The position numbers were made by a program, and so were the translations under genes. 64,000 nt of DNA, taken from assembly GCA_002457315.1 (NCBI GenBank), contig NTKI01000003.1:1-64000 (forward strand), written 5' to 3'. A model generated the notes under the pieces. It was not told the DNA's origin. It saw only the letters and a program-made list of their open reading frames with translations, and made no database searches. The stretch comes from Rhodothermaeota bacterium MED-G19. Lineage in GTDB: Bacteria > Bacteroidota > Bacteroidia > Cytophagales > MED-G16. Positions 28,235-38,776 of this stretch are shown one piece after another; position 1 is the stretch's first letter; the number at the start of each line of letters is the position of its first letter.

Positions 28235-29698
28235 ATGTTTTTAGGTAAAGTAAGACCCCTTTTTTTGGTTACATGTTTTTTATTAAACACCACTAAATTG
28301 TTTTCTCAGGATATTGATGTAAAAATATCACCAGAAAACTTATCTATAAGTAACACATTACAAATCACCTTAACTATTAAAAACGAACAAATTAAAAGCT
28401 ATGGTCAATTTCCTGAGATAAAGGGATTTAGAAAGTCAAGTATCTCCTCTTCAAGCTCTACAAATTTTATAAATGGCAAGAGGTCAAGTTCACAAAGTAT
28501 CATTCAAAATTATACAGCAACAGAAACAGGAACTTTTTTTATTGACTCTTTTACAATTGAAATTAATGGAAAAAAAGTTAGTGTTAAAGGTAGAAAGTTA
28601 GAAGTAGATGATTCATATAATGAACCAAAACAATCACCCTTCAATAATTTTTTTGATCCCTTCGATGATCCTTTTGATAATTTCTTTGATAGAAACAATG
28701 AAGAATACTATGAAGTAGAAGCAGATGCTTTTCTTAGCTTAAATACAAACAAAAAAAATGTATATGTTGGTGAAGGTTTCAATACCACTCTTTCTTTCTA
28801 TGTAAGTGAAAACAACGTGGCAGATATGAGATTTTATGAACTAGGGAAACAACTTACAGAAATAATTAAAAAAATTAAACCAGCTAATTGTTGGGAAGAA
28901 AATTTTAACATTGAAAATATTAACAGCATGCCTGTAGTTATAAATAATAAAAGATATAATCAGTATAAGATTTTTGAGGCAACATATTATCCACTTAATA
29001 ATGAAACCATTAAATTCCCTAAACTTGAACTAGAATTAATTAAATATAAAATATCAAAACGACCTTCTTTTTTTGGCAGAAATAAAGTTGAAGATTATGA
29101 AAAATTTTATTCTAAACCATTAAATGTATCAGTTAGAAAACTACCCCCTCATCCCCTAAAAGAAACTATTTCTGTTGGGAACTTTATCTTGAAAGAAAAA
29201 GTTAACAGCAATAAGGTTAATACTGGAGATGATTTTACTTACGACTTTGAAATTGTGGGAGAAGGAAATATTTCTGCAATAAGCGAACCAAACATTGAAA
29301 TAAAAGAAATTGATTTTTATCCTCCTAACACACAGCAAAACATAAGAAGAGAAAAAAGTAAAGTTTATGGGTCAAAAAAATTCAGCTATTATGCAATCCC
29401 TAATGAACCAGGTGAATATGACCTGTCAAAAAGTATTGAGTGGATATATTTTGACCCAAAACAAAACAAATACGATACCCTAAGAACAGACATAAATTTA
29501 TTGGTAACCGGAGAGAGTCAAAAATATAATTTTATAAAATCTAAAGACACAAATCCAATCCTTGAAGCAATTAATAAAGAGAGTAATAAACTCATTTCAA
29601 ATAAAAATCAACTTAACATTAATATCATTCTAAATATTATTACTTTAACTTTAATTATTGTATTTAGCTTATTTCTATTAAGGAAAAAATATGAGTAA
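28235..29698 (+). CDS. batD: BatD-family protein
   Basis: I choose ATG 28235, two codons after a possible TTG. The 487-residue product has a signal peptide ending NTTKLFS before Gln-Asp, a long extracytoplasmic part with Ig-like units ([59 protein letters not shown]), and one C-terminal membrane helix followed by a basic tail. This is the layout of BatD (aerotolerance operon, BAM_1 domain). The rest of the bat operon is not in the window. It overlaps aroC by eight bases. Confidence 0.8.
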   Translation: MFLGKVRPLFLVTCFLLNTTKLFSQDIDVKISPENLSISNTLQITLTIKNEQIKSYGQFPEIKGFRKSSISSSSSTNFINGKRSSSQSIIQNYTATETGTFFIDSFTIEINGKKVSVKGRKLEVDDSYNEPKQSPFNNFFDPFDDPFDNFFDRNNEEYYEVEADAFLSLNTNKKNVYVGEGFNTTLSFYVSENNVADMRFYELGKQLTEIIKKIKPANCWEENFNIENINSMPVVINNKRYNQYKIFEATYYPLNNETIKFPKLELELIKYKISKRPSFFGRNKVEDYEKFYSKPLNVSVRKLPPHPLKETISVGNFILKEKVNSNKVNTGDDFTYDFEIVGEGNISAISEPNIEIKEIDFYPPNTQQNIRREKSKVYGSKKFSYYAIPNEPGEYDLSKSIEWIYFDPKQNKYDTLRTDINLLVTGESQKYNFIKSKDTNPILEAINKESNKLISNKNQLNINIILNIITLTLIIVFSLFLLRKKYE

Positions 29699-30758
29699 TA
29701 CGTTTGGAAAAATTTATAAGATATCTACTTACGGTGAGTCACATGGGAAAGCCATAGGTGTTATAATAGATGGCTGCCCTTCCGGAATAGAAGTAAATGA
29801 AAAAGATATTCAGAAAGAACTTGACAGAAGGAAGCCTGGTCAATCAAAAATTACTACTCAAAGAAAAGAAGACGACAACATAGAAATTTTATCAGGTATT
29901 TTTAATGGAAAGACTACTGGCTCACCAATAAGTTTGATTATAAAAAATAAAGATCAGAAAAGTAGTGACTATAATCATATTTCCACATCATTTAGACCTT
30001 CGCATGCAGATTTCACGTACCATAAAAAATATAAAAATAGAGATCATAGAGGAGGAGGGAGAAGCTCTGCTAGAGAAACCGCTAATTGGGTAGCTGCAGG
30101 GGCCATTTCAAAAAAAATTCTTCATGATTTAAAAATAAAAATTCATGCCTATGTTTCTAAGGTTGGAAAATTAGAATTAAATAAGACATATAATGAATTG
30201 GATTTTGATAATACTGAAAATAATATCGTAAGATGCCCAGATAATAAATTTGCAGAAAAGTTCATATCTATAATTGATGATGCTAGAAAAAACAGAGATA
30301 CAGTTGGGGGAGTTATTACATGTGTAATCAAAGGTTGCCCAATTGGAATAGGAGAACCAATATTTAGAAAGCTACATGCGGAGTTAGGAATGGCTATGTT
30401 ATCTATAAATGCAGTAAAAGGTTTTGAATATGGAAGCGGATTCAAAGGAGTAGAAATGTTTGGATCTGAACATAATGATGAATTTCAAATAAAAAGTGGT
30501 AAAATAAGTACAAAATCAAATAATTCTGGCGGAATACAAGGAGGAATTAGCAATGGTGAAGACATTTATTTTAATGTTGCCTTTAAACCAGTTTCTACTA
30601 TAATGAAAGATCAAGATAGTATTGATAGCAATAATAAAAATACAATAATTAAAGGTAAAGGGAGACATGACCCATGTGTAGTCCCTAGAGCTGTACCAAT
30701 TGTTGAATCAATGGCTTCAAATGTTTTAGTTGATTTATATTTACAAAGTAAAAAATAA
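29691..30758 (+). CDS. aroC: Chorismate synthase
   Basis: AroC makes chorismate from 5-enolpyruvylshikimate 3-phosphate with reduced FMN, the last step of the shikimate pathway. Signatures are [55 protein letters not shown] and the end [20 protein letters not shown]. Length (355 residues) is normal. It overlaps batD and is followed by a transporter after five bases. Confidence 0.96.
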   Translation: MSNTFGKIYKISTYGESHGKAIGVIIDGCPSGIEVNEKDIQKELDRRKPGQSKITTQRKEDDNIEILSGIFNGKTTGSPISLIIKNKDQKSSDYNHISTSFRPSHADFTYHKKYKNRDHRGGGRSSARETANWVAAGAISKKILHDLKIKIHAYVSKVGKLELNKTYNELDFDNTENNIVRCPDNKFAEKFISIIDDARKNRDTVGGVITCVIKGCPIGIGEPIFRKLHAELGMAMLSINAVKGFEYGSGFKGVEMFGSEHNDEFQIKSGKISTKSNNSGGIQGGISNGEDIYFNVAFKPVSTIMKDQDSIDSNNKNTIIKGKGRHDPCVVPRAVPIVESMASNVLVDLYLQSKK

Positions 30759-30763
30759 ACTAT

Positions 30764-32053
30764 ATGGCTTTACATTCTAAAATAATTCTGGGTTTAGTTT
30801 TTGGATTGATTCTTGGGATCGTATCTGTATTTATCGGTATAGGTGAATTTATTTCGGATTGGATTATGCCTTTTGGGACAATATTTGTGAAAATGTTGAA
30901 GTTAGTTGCTGTACCACTAATTTTAGTTTCTCTTGTGTCAGGAATATCAAATTTGAGAGATACAACTAAGCTTTCAAGAATTGGAGGAAAGACATTTGGA
31001 ATTTATATTATGACAACAATTTCTGCTATAATCTTAGCTTTAATTCTTGCAAACACCTTACAGCCTGGGGAATATTTTCCAGAAGAAAAAACAATAGAAC
31101 TAAAAGAAAAATATGCCTCAGATGCATCAATGAAAATATCAAGTGCAAAGGGTGTAAAAGAATCTGGACCACTTCAAATGATGATAGATGTCGTTCCAGA
31201 TAATTTTTTTTATTCAGCTAGCAATAACAGGAATATGTTACAAATAATATTTTTTGCTGTATTATTTGGGATAGCTCTTGTGTTATCATCCCCTCAAAAA
31301 ACCGCTCCTATTAAAAAAGCATTTGATGGTTTAAATGAAATAATAATTAAGATTGTTGAGATAATTATGGAATATGCTCCAATTGGTGTTTTTGCTCTTC
31401 TTGCAGGACTAATAGTGGATTTGGCTGGAGATGATCCAAATAATATAATTACTACTTTAACCCCTTTACTTTATTATGCATTAACTGTTATCATTGGCCT
31501 AGCATTCATGGTATTTGTTTTCTATCCAATAATTATTTTTTCATTTACTGGAGTTACGTTTAAAAAGTTTTTAAAAGCAATTTTTCCAGCTCAAATGTTA
31601 GCATTTTCAACTAGTTCTAGTGCCGCTACACTTCCGGTTACAATGAAAAGAGTAGAAAAAAACTTAAATGTTTCTGATGAGGTCACAAGTTTTGTTTGTC
31701 CTCTTGGAGCAACAATTAACATGGACGGAACAAGTATTCATCAGGCAATTTCAGCTGTTTTTATTGCACAAGCTTTTGGTCAAGATTTAACACTTGTTGA
31801 TCAACTAGCAATTGTTCTGACAGCAACACTCTCATCTATTGGTGCTGCTGCTGTTCCGGGAGCGGGACTAATTATGTTAGTTATAGTATTAGGAGCAATT
31901 GGGATTGATCCGCAGGGTCTAGCATTAATTATTGCAATCGATAGACCTCTTGATATGTTGAGAACAGTTGTTAATGTAACCGGTGATGCAACCGTAGCAA
32001 GTGTTGTTGCTTCTAGTGAAGGAGAAAATGTTAAATATAAAGAAAATGAATAA
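30764..32053 (+). CDS. Dicarboxylate/amino acid:cation symporter
   Basis: This 429-residue membrane protein belongs to the DAACS family (GltP/DctA), which imports glutamate, aspartate or C4-dicarboxylates with Na+ or H+. Typical parts are the start MALHSKIILGLVFGLILGI, the Ser-rich hairpin STSSSAATLPVTMKRVEKNL, GATINMDGTSIHQAISAVFI and DRPLDMLRTVVNVTGDATVA. The exact substrate cannot be decided. The nfu gene overlaps its 3' end by eight bases. Confidence 0.9.
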   Translation: MALHSKIILGLVFGLILGIVSVFIGIGEFISDWIMPFGTIFVKMLKLVAVPLILVSLVSGISNLRDTTKLSRIGGKTFGIYIMTTISAIILALILANTLQPGEYFPEEKTIELKEKYASDASMKISSAKGVKESGPLQMMIDVVPDNFFYSASNNRNMLQIIFFAVLFGIALVLSSPQKTAPIKKAFDGLNEIIIKIVEIIMEYAPIGVFALLAGLIVDLAGDDPNNIITTLTPLLYYALTVIIGLAFMVFVFYPIIIFSFTGVTFKKFLKAIFPAQMLAFSTSSSAATLPVTMKRVEKNLNVSDEVTSFVCPLGATINMDGTSIHQAISAVFIAQAFGQDLTLVDQLAIVLTATLSSIGAAAVPGAGLIMLVIVLGAIGIDPQGLALIIAIDRPLDMLRTVVNVTGDATVASVVASSEGENVKYKENE

Positions 32054-32609
32054 CGTAAATATATATTTAGAAGCTAACCCCAATCCTAATTCACTAAAGT
32101 TTGTTACTGATAGAATGCTAGTTGATGAGGGTGTAGTTAAAGACTATCCAGACGCAGAGAGCACCAAAGATTCTCCAATTGCAAAAAAATTATTTTCTTT
32201 TGATTATGTAGATAGGGTTTTTATAATGAGTAATTTCATAACAATAACAAAAAAAAATCAAGTTCACTGGGATAATATCAAGCTTGAATTAAGAAATTTT
32301 ATAAAAAAACATATTGAAGACGGGAATAAAATAGTTGAAATTAAACCTCAAGAAAAAAAGAAGTTATCATCAAATAAAGAAATTGATAAAAAAATAATCA
32401 ACATTTTGGATGAATATATAAAGCCAGCAGTTGAACAAGATGGCGGAGCTATTCAATTTGAGTCTTTTAAAAAAGGAACAGTTAAAGTTTCCCTACAAGG
32501 AGCTTGCAGTGGTTGTCCTTCGTCAATGATTACACTAAAATCAGGTATAGAGAAACTTCTTAAGAGGTTTGTTCCAGAAGTTAAAGAAGTAGTGGCTGAA
32601 GAAGTATAA
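32046..32609 (+). CDS. NifU-family Fe-S scaffold protein (Nfu)
   Basis: I use ATG 32046, since the Nfu_N domain begins right there (NIYLEANPNPNSLKF). The 187-residue protein has Nfu_N followed by a NifU C-terminal domain with VEQDGGAIQFESF and the cluster-binding SLQGACSGCPSSMITLK (Cys-x-x-Cys). It would carry 4Fe-4S clusters to target enzymes; several such clients (queG, the 44471-46539 proteins) are encoded in this window. It is convergent with cysS with a one-base gap. Confidence 0.9.
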   Translation: MNNVNIYLEANPNPNSLKFVTDRMLVDEGVVKDYPDAESTKDSPIAKKLFSFDYVDRVFIMSNFITITKKNQVHWDNIKLELRNFIKKHIEDGNKIVEIKPQEKKKLSSNKEIDKKIINILDEYIKPAVEQDGGAIQFESFKKGTVKVSLQGACSGCPSSMITLKSGIEKLLKRFVPEVKEVVAEEV

Positions 32610-32610
32610 T

Positions 32611-34071
32611 TTAAACTCTAACTGACCATTCAGTTGTGCCATCTGGATTATCTTTCAAGTCAATGCCTTCAGTGTTAAGTTTATCCCTAATTTTATCAGA
32701 TAAAGTATAATCTTTTTGTATTCTAGCATTATCTCTCTTTTCAATTGCATCCTCTATATCTGCAACATCAATGTTCTTATTTTTTAATATTAAAAGATTT
32801 AAATCTAAAATAAAGTCCTTTTTAGGCTCTTGGAATAAACCTAAAAAACCCCCATACATATTAAAAAAATCTAATAAACAAATAGAAAAATATTTTAACT
32901 CTCCTGATGGCTTTTTATTTACAGCTTCAAGATTAAATTTTCTAACCATATCAAAAACTACAGAGAAAAAGCCTGGAGTATTTAAATCATTATTTATAAA
33001 ACCAGAAGCTTTTTTAGAGTAGGATTCAAATTCGTTTTTATATTCTTTGGACTCTTTAACTTCAATCTTTGAGTTAGATAAATTTTCTGCTAAACTCAAG
33101 GCAGAATATATTTTTATAAGATTAATTATAGTTTGATTAATTAATTTTTTATTAAAATTTAATATTGATCTATAGTGTACACTAAGTATCAAAAACTTAA
33201 AAATTTCAGAATTATAGTCATTTATAAAATCTCTTCCTTTTATAATATTTCCTAATGACTTTGACATCTTTTGATTATCAAAATTTATTAGGTTATTATG
33301 AACCCAAAAGTTTGCAAAATTAGTTGAACTTCTGCTTTCAGATTGGGCTATTTCATTTTCATGATGAGGAAATAATAAATCAACTCCTCCTCCGTGAATA
33401 TCAATTTTTGAGCCAAGTAATTTCTTGGACATTGCGGAACACTCAATATGCCAACCAGGCCTTCCTATACCCCAAGGCGAATCCCAGCCTGGATCATCCT
33501 CAGAGGATGGCTTCCAAAGAACAAAGTCAAGAGGGTTTTTTTTATCATCGTTTACTTTTACTCTGTGTCCAGCTAGTAAATCTTCAGTGTTCTTTCCAGA
33601 CAATTTTCCATAATCTCTATGTTTTTCAATTGAAAAAAAAACACTTCCTTTAGATGTATATGCAAACCTTTTATCAATTAATTCCTCTATAAAAGAAATG
33701 ATATCATCAATGTGTTCAGTACATTTAGGTGAAAACGATGGTAAATTAATTTTTAATGATTTATAATCTTTCTCAAATTCTTTAATATATTTTTCAGATA
33801 TTTCTTTGGTAGTCTTGTTTTCTAGTTTTGATTTATTAATGATTTTATCATCTATATCAGTATAGTTATAGATATAGTTTACTTTATAACCTAAATACTC
33901 TAGCCAATTTCTTAAAAAGTTAAAAAAAATAGGTCCTCTAAAATTACCAACATGAAGTAAATCATATACTGTTGGGCCACATACATACATTGAAACTTTT
34001 CCTTTTTCATTTGAAATAAAGGTTTCTTTTTTTGTACCTAAAGAATTAAATAATTTAAGAGAGTCTTTCAT
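32611..34071 (-). CDS. cysS: Cysteinyl-tRNA synthetase
   Basis: CysS charges tRNA-Cys. The HIGH-type motif reads LLHVGN (His40), preceded by the zinc ligand in VCGPTVYD (Cys31). Further zinc ligands occur in GRPGWHIECSAM and HGGGVDLLFPHHENEIAQ, and the second signature is KMSKSLGN (near residue 270). Length is 486 residues. It is divergent from nusA; the region between them carries the nusA promoter and leader. Confidence 0.95.
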   Translation of the reverse strand: MKDSLKLFNSLGTKKETFISNEKGKVSMYVCGPTVYDLLHVGNFRGPIFFNFLRNWLEYLGYKVNYIYNYTDIDDKIINKSKLENKTTKEISEKYIKEFEKDYKSLKINLPSFSPKCTEHIDDIISFIEELIDKRFAYTSKGSVFFSIEKHRDYGKLSGKNTEDLLAGHRVKVNDDKKNPLDFVLWKPSSEDDPGWDSPWGIGRPGWHIECSAMSKKLLGSKIDIHGGGVDLLFPHHENEIAQSESRSSTNFANFWVHNNLINFDNQKMSKSLGNIIKGRDFINDYNSEIFKFLILSVHYRSILNFNKKLINQTIINLIKIYSALSLAENLSNSKIEVKESKEYKNEFESYSKKASGFINNDLNTPGFFSVVFDMVRKFNLEAVNKKPSGELKYFSICLLDFFNMYGGFLGLFQEPKKDFILDLNLLILKNKNIDVADIEDAIEKRDNARIQKDYTLSDKIRDKLNTEGIDLKDNPDGTTEWSVRV

Positions 34072-34102
34072 GTCTATTGTTTTGCTTTTTTTAAGGCAAA
34101 GT

Positions 34103-34132
34103 TTGTCTTCTATTTAAAAAAAGTTAAGTTTG
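34103..34132 (+). promoter_or_regulatory. Promoter of nusA-infB operon
   Basis: TTG at 34103-34105, a 19-base spacer and TAAGTTTG at 34125-34132 match the Bacteroidota housekeeping promoter exactly. Transcription would begin near 34139, giving a leader of about 50 bases before the nusA start at 34189. Confidence 0.75.
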
Positions 34133-34153
34133 CGTACTAATTTAATTGGAAGC

Positions 34154-34178
34154 GGGGACATTTGTCCCCATTTTTTTT
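34154..34178 (+). terminator. Intrinsic terminator in the nusA leader (candidate attenuator)
   Basis: The arms ggggac (34154-34159) and gtcccc (34164-34169) pair perfectly around the loop attt, and after one A come eight T (34171-34178). The hairpin lies after the nusA promoter and ends 10 bases before the start codon. On the plus strand no gene ends upstream, and cysS runs the other way, so it can only act within the nusA transcript. Since NusA itself changes termination at such sites, autoregulation is a natural inference. Confidence 0.8.
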
Positions 34179-34188
34179 GAAAAATATT

Positions 34189-35430
34189 ATGGACACTAAA
34201 GTACTTATACATTCATTTACAGATTTTGCTAAACAAAAGAACGTTGATCGCCCAACTATGATCAGAATTTTACAAGACGTTTTTAGGGCAATGATTAAAA
34301 AGAAATTTGAACAAGATGAAAATTTTGATATTGTTATAAATGCAGACAAAGGCGATCTCGAGATAATGAGATTTAGAGAGATTGTTGATGATAACTCAGA
34401 AGATATTTGGGATTTTGACAAAATCAAGCTTTCTGATGCAAAAGAAATAGAGAAAGATTTTGAGGTAGGTGATGAAGTCATTGAAGAAATAAAAATTGAA
34501 GATTTTGGAAGAAGAGCTGTCATACTAGCTAAGCAGACTTTGATTCAAAGAGTTAAAGATTTAGAAAAAGAGATTATTATCAGTAAATACGACGAGCTTG
34601 TCGGAGAAATAATTACTGGGGAAATATACCAGGTGCTTAGCAGAGAAGTTCTACTTGTTGACGGAGAAGGAAACGAGATTTCACTACCTAGATCTGAACA
34701 AATATATAAAGACAAATATAGAAAAGGAGATACATTAAGGGGTGTTGTTTCCAGTGTAGAAATGTTTAGAGGGAATCCTAAAATAACTTTGTCAAGAACT
34801 AGCCCTTTATTCCTTGAGAAACTATTTGAAAATGAGGTTCCTGAAATAAGCGATGGATTGATCACAATAAAGAAAGTTGTAAGAGAACCTGGAGAAAGAG
34901 CAAAAATTTGTGTTGAATCATATGATGATAGAATTGATCCTGTAGGTGCTTGCGTGGGTATGAACGGCTCTAGAATTCATTCAATCGTCAGAGAGCTACA
35001 AAATGAAAATATAGATGTTATAAACTACACAGATAATCAAGAACTTTATATTTCTAGAGCTCTTAGTCCAGCTAAAATTAGCAGTATGCAAATTGACAAT
35101 GAGGAGAAAACAGTATCAGTCTATTTAAAACCTGATCAAGTTTCTTTAGCTATTGGTAAAGGAGGACAAAACATTAAACTAGCAAGTAAGCTTTTAGAAT
35201 TAGAGATTGATGTTTTTAGAGAACTAGATGAAAGTCAAGAAGAAGATGTAGATCTTGAAGAATTTTCTGATGAAATTGAAGGCTGGATAATTGATGAACT
35301 CAAAAGAATTGGTTTAGATACAGCAAAAGCAGTCTTAAATATTGAAAAAGAAGACCTAATTAAAAGAGCTGATCTTGAGGAGAGTACAATTGACACAGTA
35401 GTAAAAACATTAAAAAAAGAGTTTGAATAA
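34189..35430 (+). CDS. nusA: Transcription termination/antitermination protein NusA
   Basis: NusA binds RNA polymerase and controls pausing, termination and antitermination. I choose ATG 34189; an upstream in-frame start would lie within the terminator hairpin. The 413-residue protein has the N-terminal domain, S1 domain (GEIITGEIYQVLSREVLLVD), KH domains (GACVGMNGSRIHSIVRELQN and SLAIGKGGQNIKLASKL) and an acidic C-terminal tail with a helix-hairpin-helix-like part. rimP, the usual upstream neighbour, is absent. infB follows after three bases. Confidence 0.94.
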   Translation: MDTKVLIHSFTDFAKQKNVDRPTMIRILQDVFRAMIKKKFEQDENFDIVINADKGDLEIMRFREIVDDNSEDIWDFDKIKLSDAKEIEKDFEVGDEVIEEIKIEDFGRRAVILAKQTLIQRVKDLEKEIIISKYDELVGEIITGEIYQVLSREVLLVDGEGNEISLPRSEQIYKDKYRKGDTLRGVVSSVEMFRGNPKITLSRTSPLFLEKLFENEVPEISDGLITIKKVVREPGERAKICVESYDDRIDPVGACVGMNGSRIHSIVRELQNENIDVINYTDNQELYISRALSPAKISSMQIDNEEKTVSVYLKPDQVSLAIGKGGQNIKLASKLLELEIDVFRELDESQEEDVDLEEFSDEIEGWIIDELKRIGLDTAKAVLNIEKEDLIKRADLEESTIDTVVKTLKKEFE

Positions 35431-35433
35431 ATT

Positions 35434-37815
35434 ATGAATGAGTCAAAACAATTAAGGTTAGGGCAAGTTGCTAGAAAACTAAATGTTGGTAGAAATACAA
35501 TAATTAGTTATCTCCATGACAAAGGATATGATGTTGATTCTAATCCAAACACAAAAATTAACCATGACTTATTTAAAATTCTTGAAAATGCTTTTGAAGA
35601 TTCTGCAGTTGAAAAAAAAGTTGCGTCCAATATTAAAATAGGAATAGAAGAAAAAGGTAATTTCATCCAAGAGACAAAAAAAGTAGAAGAGAAAAAAATA
35701 GAAGAAAAAAAAATAGAAGAGAAAAAAGAGACAGGAGGCATTAAAATAATAAAAAAAATCAAGCTGGATAATATCAGTAAAAAAAGAGTTGCCTCATCAG
35801 ATCAATCAAAGAAAAAAAGAAGACCAAGAAAAAGAATTATTTCGAATAAAAATAAACCCAAAATCGGATCTCAAAACCCTCCAGAAAGTAAAGAGGAAAT
35901 TGATAAAAAAAATAAAGAGATTCAAAATAAAATTAAATCAACACTTGCCAAGCTTAGCGGAACAAAAGACTCAGATACCAAGAGATCTAAATATAGAAAA
36001 GAAAAAAGAAGTCAGCATGCAGAAGCTATTGAAGAAGAAAAAATAAAACAAGAAGAAGATTCTAAAACATTAAAAGTTACCGAATATATTTCTGCAAATG
36101 ACTTAGCCAAACTAATGGATGTAACAGTAAATGATGTTATTTCTAAATATCTTGAAATAGGAATGTTTGTCTCTATTAATCAAAGATTAGACGCAGAAAC
36201 AATTAGTATCATTGCTGAAGAATTCGGGTATACGGTAGAGTTTACTACTTCAGATGATGAAGAAATAGTAGTTATAGAAGAAGAAGATAAAGAAGAAGAT
36301 CTATCTCCAAGAGCCCCTATTGTTACAATTATGGGACATGTTGATCACGGGAAAACTTCATTGTTAGATTATATAAGGAAGTCTAGGGTGACAGAAGGAG
36401 AAGCTGGTGGTATAACTCAACACATAGGGGCATATGATGTTGAAACAAAAAGTGGACAAAAAATTGCTTTTCTAGATACTCCAGGTCATGAGGCGTTTAC
36501 AGCAATGAGAGCCAGAGGAGCTAAAATAACTGATATTGTAATTATTGTTATAGCAGCAGACTCAACAGTAATGCCTCAAACAAAAGAAGCTATTAACCAC
36601 AGTAAAGTGGCTGACGTGCCAATCGTTTTTGCTATAAATAAGATTGATACACCAAATGCAAATATCAACAAAGTAAAGGAAGACCTATCTAATAATAATA
36701 TCTTAGTTGAAGACTGGGGTGGAAAATTTCAGTGTCAAGAAGTCTCTGCAAAAACAGGAAAAGGTGTAGAAGAATTATTAGAAAAAGTTTTATTAGAAGC
36801 TGAGCTTCTTGAGTTAAAAGCAAATGAAAATAAAAAAGCAATAGGTACGGTTGTTGAATCAGAACTAGATAAGGGAAGAGGATACTTAACAACAATTATG
36901 GTTCAAGGTGGAACTCTGAATAAGGGAGATATTATTTTAGCTGGAGCTCAACATGGAAAAGTAAAAGCTTTATTTGATCATAGGGGTAAAGAAAAACAGA
37001 GCGTAGGACCAGCTACACCAATACTGATGCTTGGTCTTAATGGTGCGCCCCAAGCAGGAGATAAATTTAATGTCTTTGATACTGATAAAGAAGCAAGAGA
37101 ATTAGCAACTAAAAGAGAACAGCTAATTAGAGAACAAAAATTAAGAACTAAAAAACATGTCACGCTTGATGAAATTGGGAGAAGATTAGCACTAGGTAAT
37201 TTTAAAGAATTAAATATTGTTCTCAAGGGAGATGTGGACGGGTCTATTGAAGCTCTTTCAGATTCAATGGAAAAACTTTCAACAGATGAAATCTCCGTGA
37301 ATATTATTCATAGGGCAGTTGGTCAAATTACTGAATCAGATGTATTACTAGCTTCAGCATCTGACGCTATAATTATAGGTTTTCAAGTCAGACCTTCCGT
37401 TAACGCAAGAACTCTGGCAGAGAAAGAAGGAATAGATATCAGAATGTATTCAATAATTTATGAGGCAATTACCGAGATTAAAAGTGCAATGGAAGGTATG
37501 TTAGAGCCAACAGAAGAAGAGAAAATTACCGGTAATGTTGAGGTAAGAGAAGTATATAAAATATCAAAAATCGGGACTATAGCAGGATGCTATGTGACAA
37601 ATGGTAGTATAATTAGAAAAAACAAGATTAGGTTGATTAGAGATGGAATTGTTATATTCACAGGTAAAATAAAACAATTGAAGAGGTTTAAAGAAGATGC
37701 AAATGAAGTGAAAAACGGATATGAGTGTGGTATTAGCATTGAAGATTATAATGATATAAAAGTTGGAGATACAATAGAATCATTTGAAATAAAAGAGATA
37801 AAAAGAAAACTTTAA
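35434..37815 (+). CDS. infB: Translation initiation factor IF-2
   Basis: IF-2 is the GTPase that brings initiator tRNA to the 30S subunit. The 793-residue protein has an N-terminal IF2_N helix-turn domain ([16 protein letters not shown]), a Lys/Glu-rich linker with three EEKKI-type repeats at residues 84-98 (35683-35727), and a second IF2_N region. The G domain has [15 protein letters not shown] (near residue 302), DTPGHEAF and NKID. Domains II-IV follow with [10 protein letters not shown]. It is translated directly after nusA. Confidence 0.95.
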   Translation: MNESKQLRLGQVARKLNVGRNTIISYLHDKGYDVDSNPNTKINHDLFKILENAFEDSAVEKKVASNIKIGIEEKGNFIQETKKVEEKKIEEKKIEEKKETGGIKIIKKIKLDNISKKRVASSDQSKKKRRPRKRIISNKNKPKIGSQNPPESKEEIDKKNKEIQNKIKSTLAKLSGTKDSDTKRSKYRKEKRSQHAEAIEEEKIKQEEDSKTLKVTEYISANDLAKLMDVTVNDVISKYLEIGMFVSINQRLDAETISIIAEEFGYTVEFTTSDDEEIVVIEEEDKEEDLSPRAPIVTIMGHVDHGKTSLLDYIRKSRVTEGEAGGITQHIGAYDVETKSGQKIAFLDTPGHEAFTAMRARGAKITDIVIIVIAADSTVMPQTKEAINHSKVADVPIVFAINKIDTPNANINKVKEDLSNNNILVEDWGGKFQCQEVSAKTGKGVEELLEKVLLEAELLELKANENKKAIGTVVESELDKGRGYLTTIMVQGGTLNKGDIILAGAQHGKVKALFDHRGKEKQSVGPATPILMLGLNGAPQAGDKFNVFDTDKEARELATKREQLIREQKLRTKKHVTLDEIGRRLALGNFKELNIVLKGDVDGSIEALSDSMEKLSTDEISVNIIHRAVGQITESDVLLASASDAIIIGFQVRPSVNARTLAEKEGIDIRMYSIIYEAITEIKSAMEGMLEPTEEEKITGNVEVREVYKISKIGTIAGCYVTNGSIIRKNKIRLIRDGIVIFTGKIKQLKRFKEDANEVKNGYECGISIEDYNDIKVGDTIESFEIKEIKRKL

Positions 37816-37826
37816 ATTTGAGGATT

Positions 37827-38210
37827 ATGGTAAAGAAAGAGAAAACAAAATACACAGCTTCAGAGTTAGAAAAATTTGAAAAGCTAATTTTGGAAAAAAT
37901 GGAGAGTGCCCAGAAAGAGCTTGACTTTATTAGAGAATCTTTACAAAGGAGCAATTTATCAGGGACTGACTCAACTCAAGGTGCACTTAAAACTCTTGAA
38001 GATGGTGCAGATACAATGGAAAAAGAAAGTTTAAGTCAACTTGCTGGAAGACAGCAAAAGTTTATTACAAACTTAGAAAAAGCTCTAATTAGAATTAAAA
38101 ATGGAACTTACGGTATATGCAAAGACACAGGGAATTTAATTGATAAAAAAAGATTAAGAGCTGTTCCACACGCAACACAATCTATAGAAGCAAAATTAAA
38201 TAGAGGGTAA
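37827..38210 (+). CDS. DksA/TraR-family protein with a reduced zinc finger
   Basis: I choose ATG 37827. The 127-residue protein has the coiled-coil layout of DksA/TraR proteins (ELEKFEKLILEKMESAQKEL ... EKESLSQLAGRQQKFITNLE KALIRI in order) and the segment GTYGICKDTGNLIDKKRLRA, where the family's zinc finger lies. Only one Cys is left, so a four-Cys zinc site cannot form; the fold is probably held by other contacts, as in Cys-poor DksA forms. It would act in the secondary channel of RNA polymerase. It sits 11 bases after infB and two bases before scpB. Confidence 0.82.
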   Translation: MVKKEKTKYTASELEKFEKLILEKMESAQKELDFIRESLQRSNLSGTDSTQGALKTLEDGADTMEKESLSQLAGRQQKFITNLEKALIRIKNGTYGICKDTGNLIDKKRLRAVPHATQSIEAKLNRG

Positions 38211-38212
38211 AA

Positions 38213-38776
38213 TTGAGTTCATTAGAATCAAAGATTGAATCATTAATTTTTTGTTCACCAAAACCTATCAAAGTAAGTGATATAATTAAAACATTTTCAG
38301 AATGTGAAAAAGCAGATTATTCTGAAAAAAAAATTTCAGAGAATATTGAAAGTTTAATTAAAAAATATAAAAATGATAAGTTTTCTTTTGAGATAATAGA
38401 GTCTGGGGGTGGTTTTCAATTTTTAACAAAAAGAGATTATTCTAGATTAAACGAAATATTACTTAAACAACAATCAAGAAGACGTCTTTCTATATCAGCA
38501 CTAGAAACATTATCAATAATAGCATATAAACAACCTGTCACAAAATCAGAAATTGAAAAAATAAGAGGCGTTAACTGCGATTATACTATTCAAAAATTAT
38601 TAGATAAAGAGTTAATAAGAATAGATGGAAAATCAGATAAAGTTGGAAGACCACTTATATACTCAACAAGTGAAAAGTTTATGGATTATTTTGGAATAAA
38701 TAGTCTTGAGCAGTTACCTACAATAAAAGATTTCCAAAAGGAGGAAAATTCTATAGGTGATGAAGAAGAAGCCTGA
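38213..38776 (+). CDS. scpB: Segregation and condensation protein B
   Basis: ScpB is the winged-helix partner of ScpA and SMC in chromosome condensation. The start is a TTG at 38213 (LESKIESLIFCSPKPIKVSD fits the family N-terminus). RRRLSISALETLSIIAYKQP and VTKSEIEKIRGVNCDYTIQK are diagnostic, followed by GRPLIYSTSEKFMDYFGI. Length is 187 residues. Its 3' end overlaps the pseudouridine synthase gene by 17 bases. Confidence 0.93.
   Translation: MSSLESKIESLIFCSPKPIKVSDIIKTFSECEKADYSEKKISENIESLIKKYKNDKFSFEIIESGGGFQFLTKRDYSRLNEILLKQQSRRRLSISALETLSIIAYKQPVTKSEIEKIRGVNCDYTIQKLLDKELIRIDGKSDKVGRPLIYSTSEKFMDYFGINSLEQLPTIKDFQKEENSIGDEEEA

Noticed and set aside
34137-34865. Long minus-strand open frames within nusA
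   Set aside because: They are shadows in another frame of a well supported gene, with Ser/Ile-rich low-complexity translation and no family.
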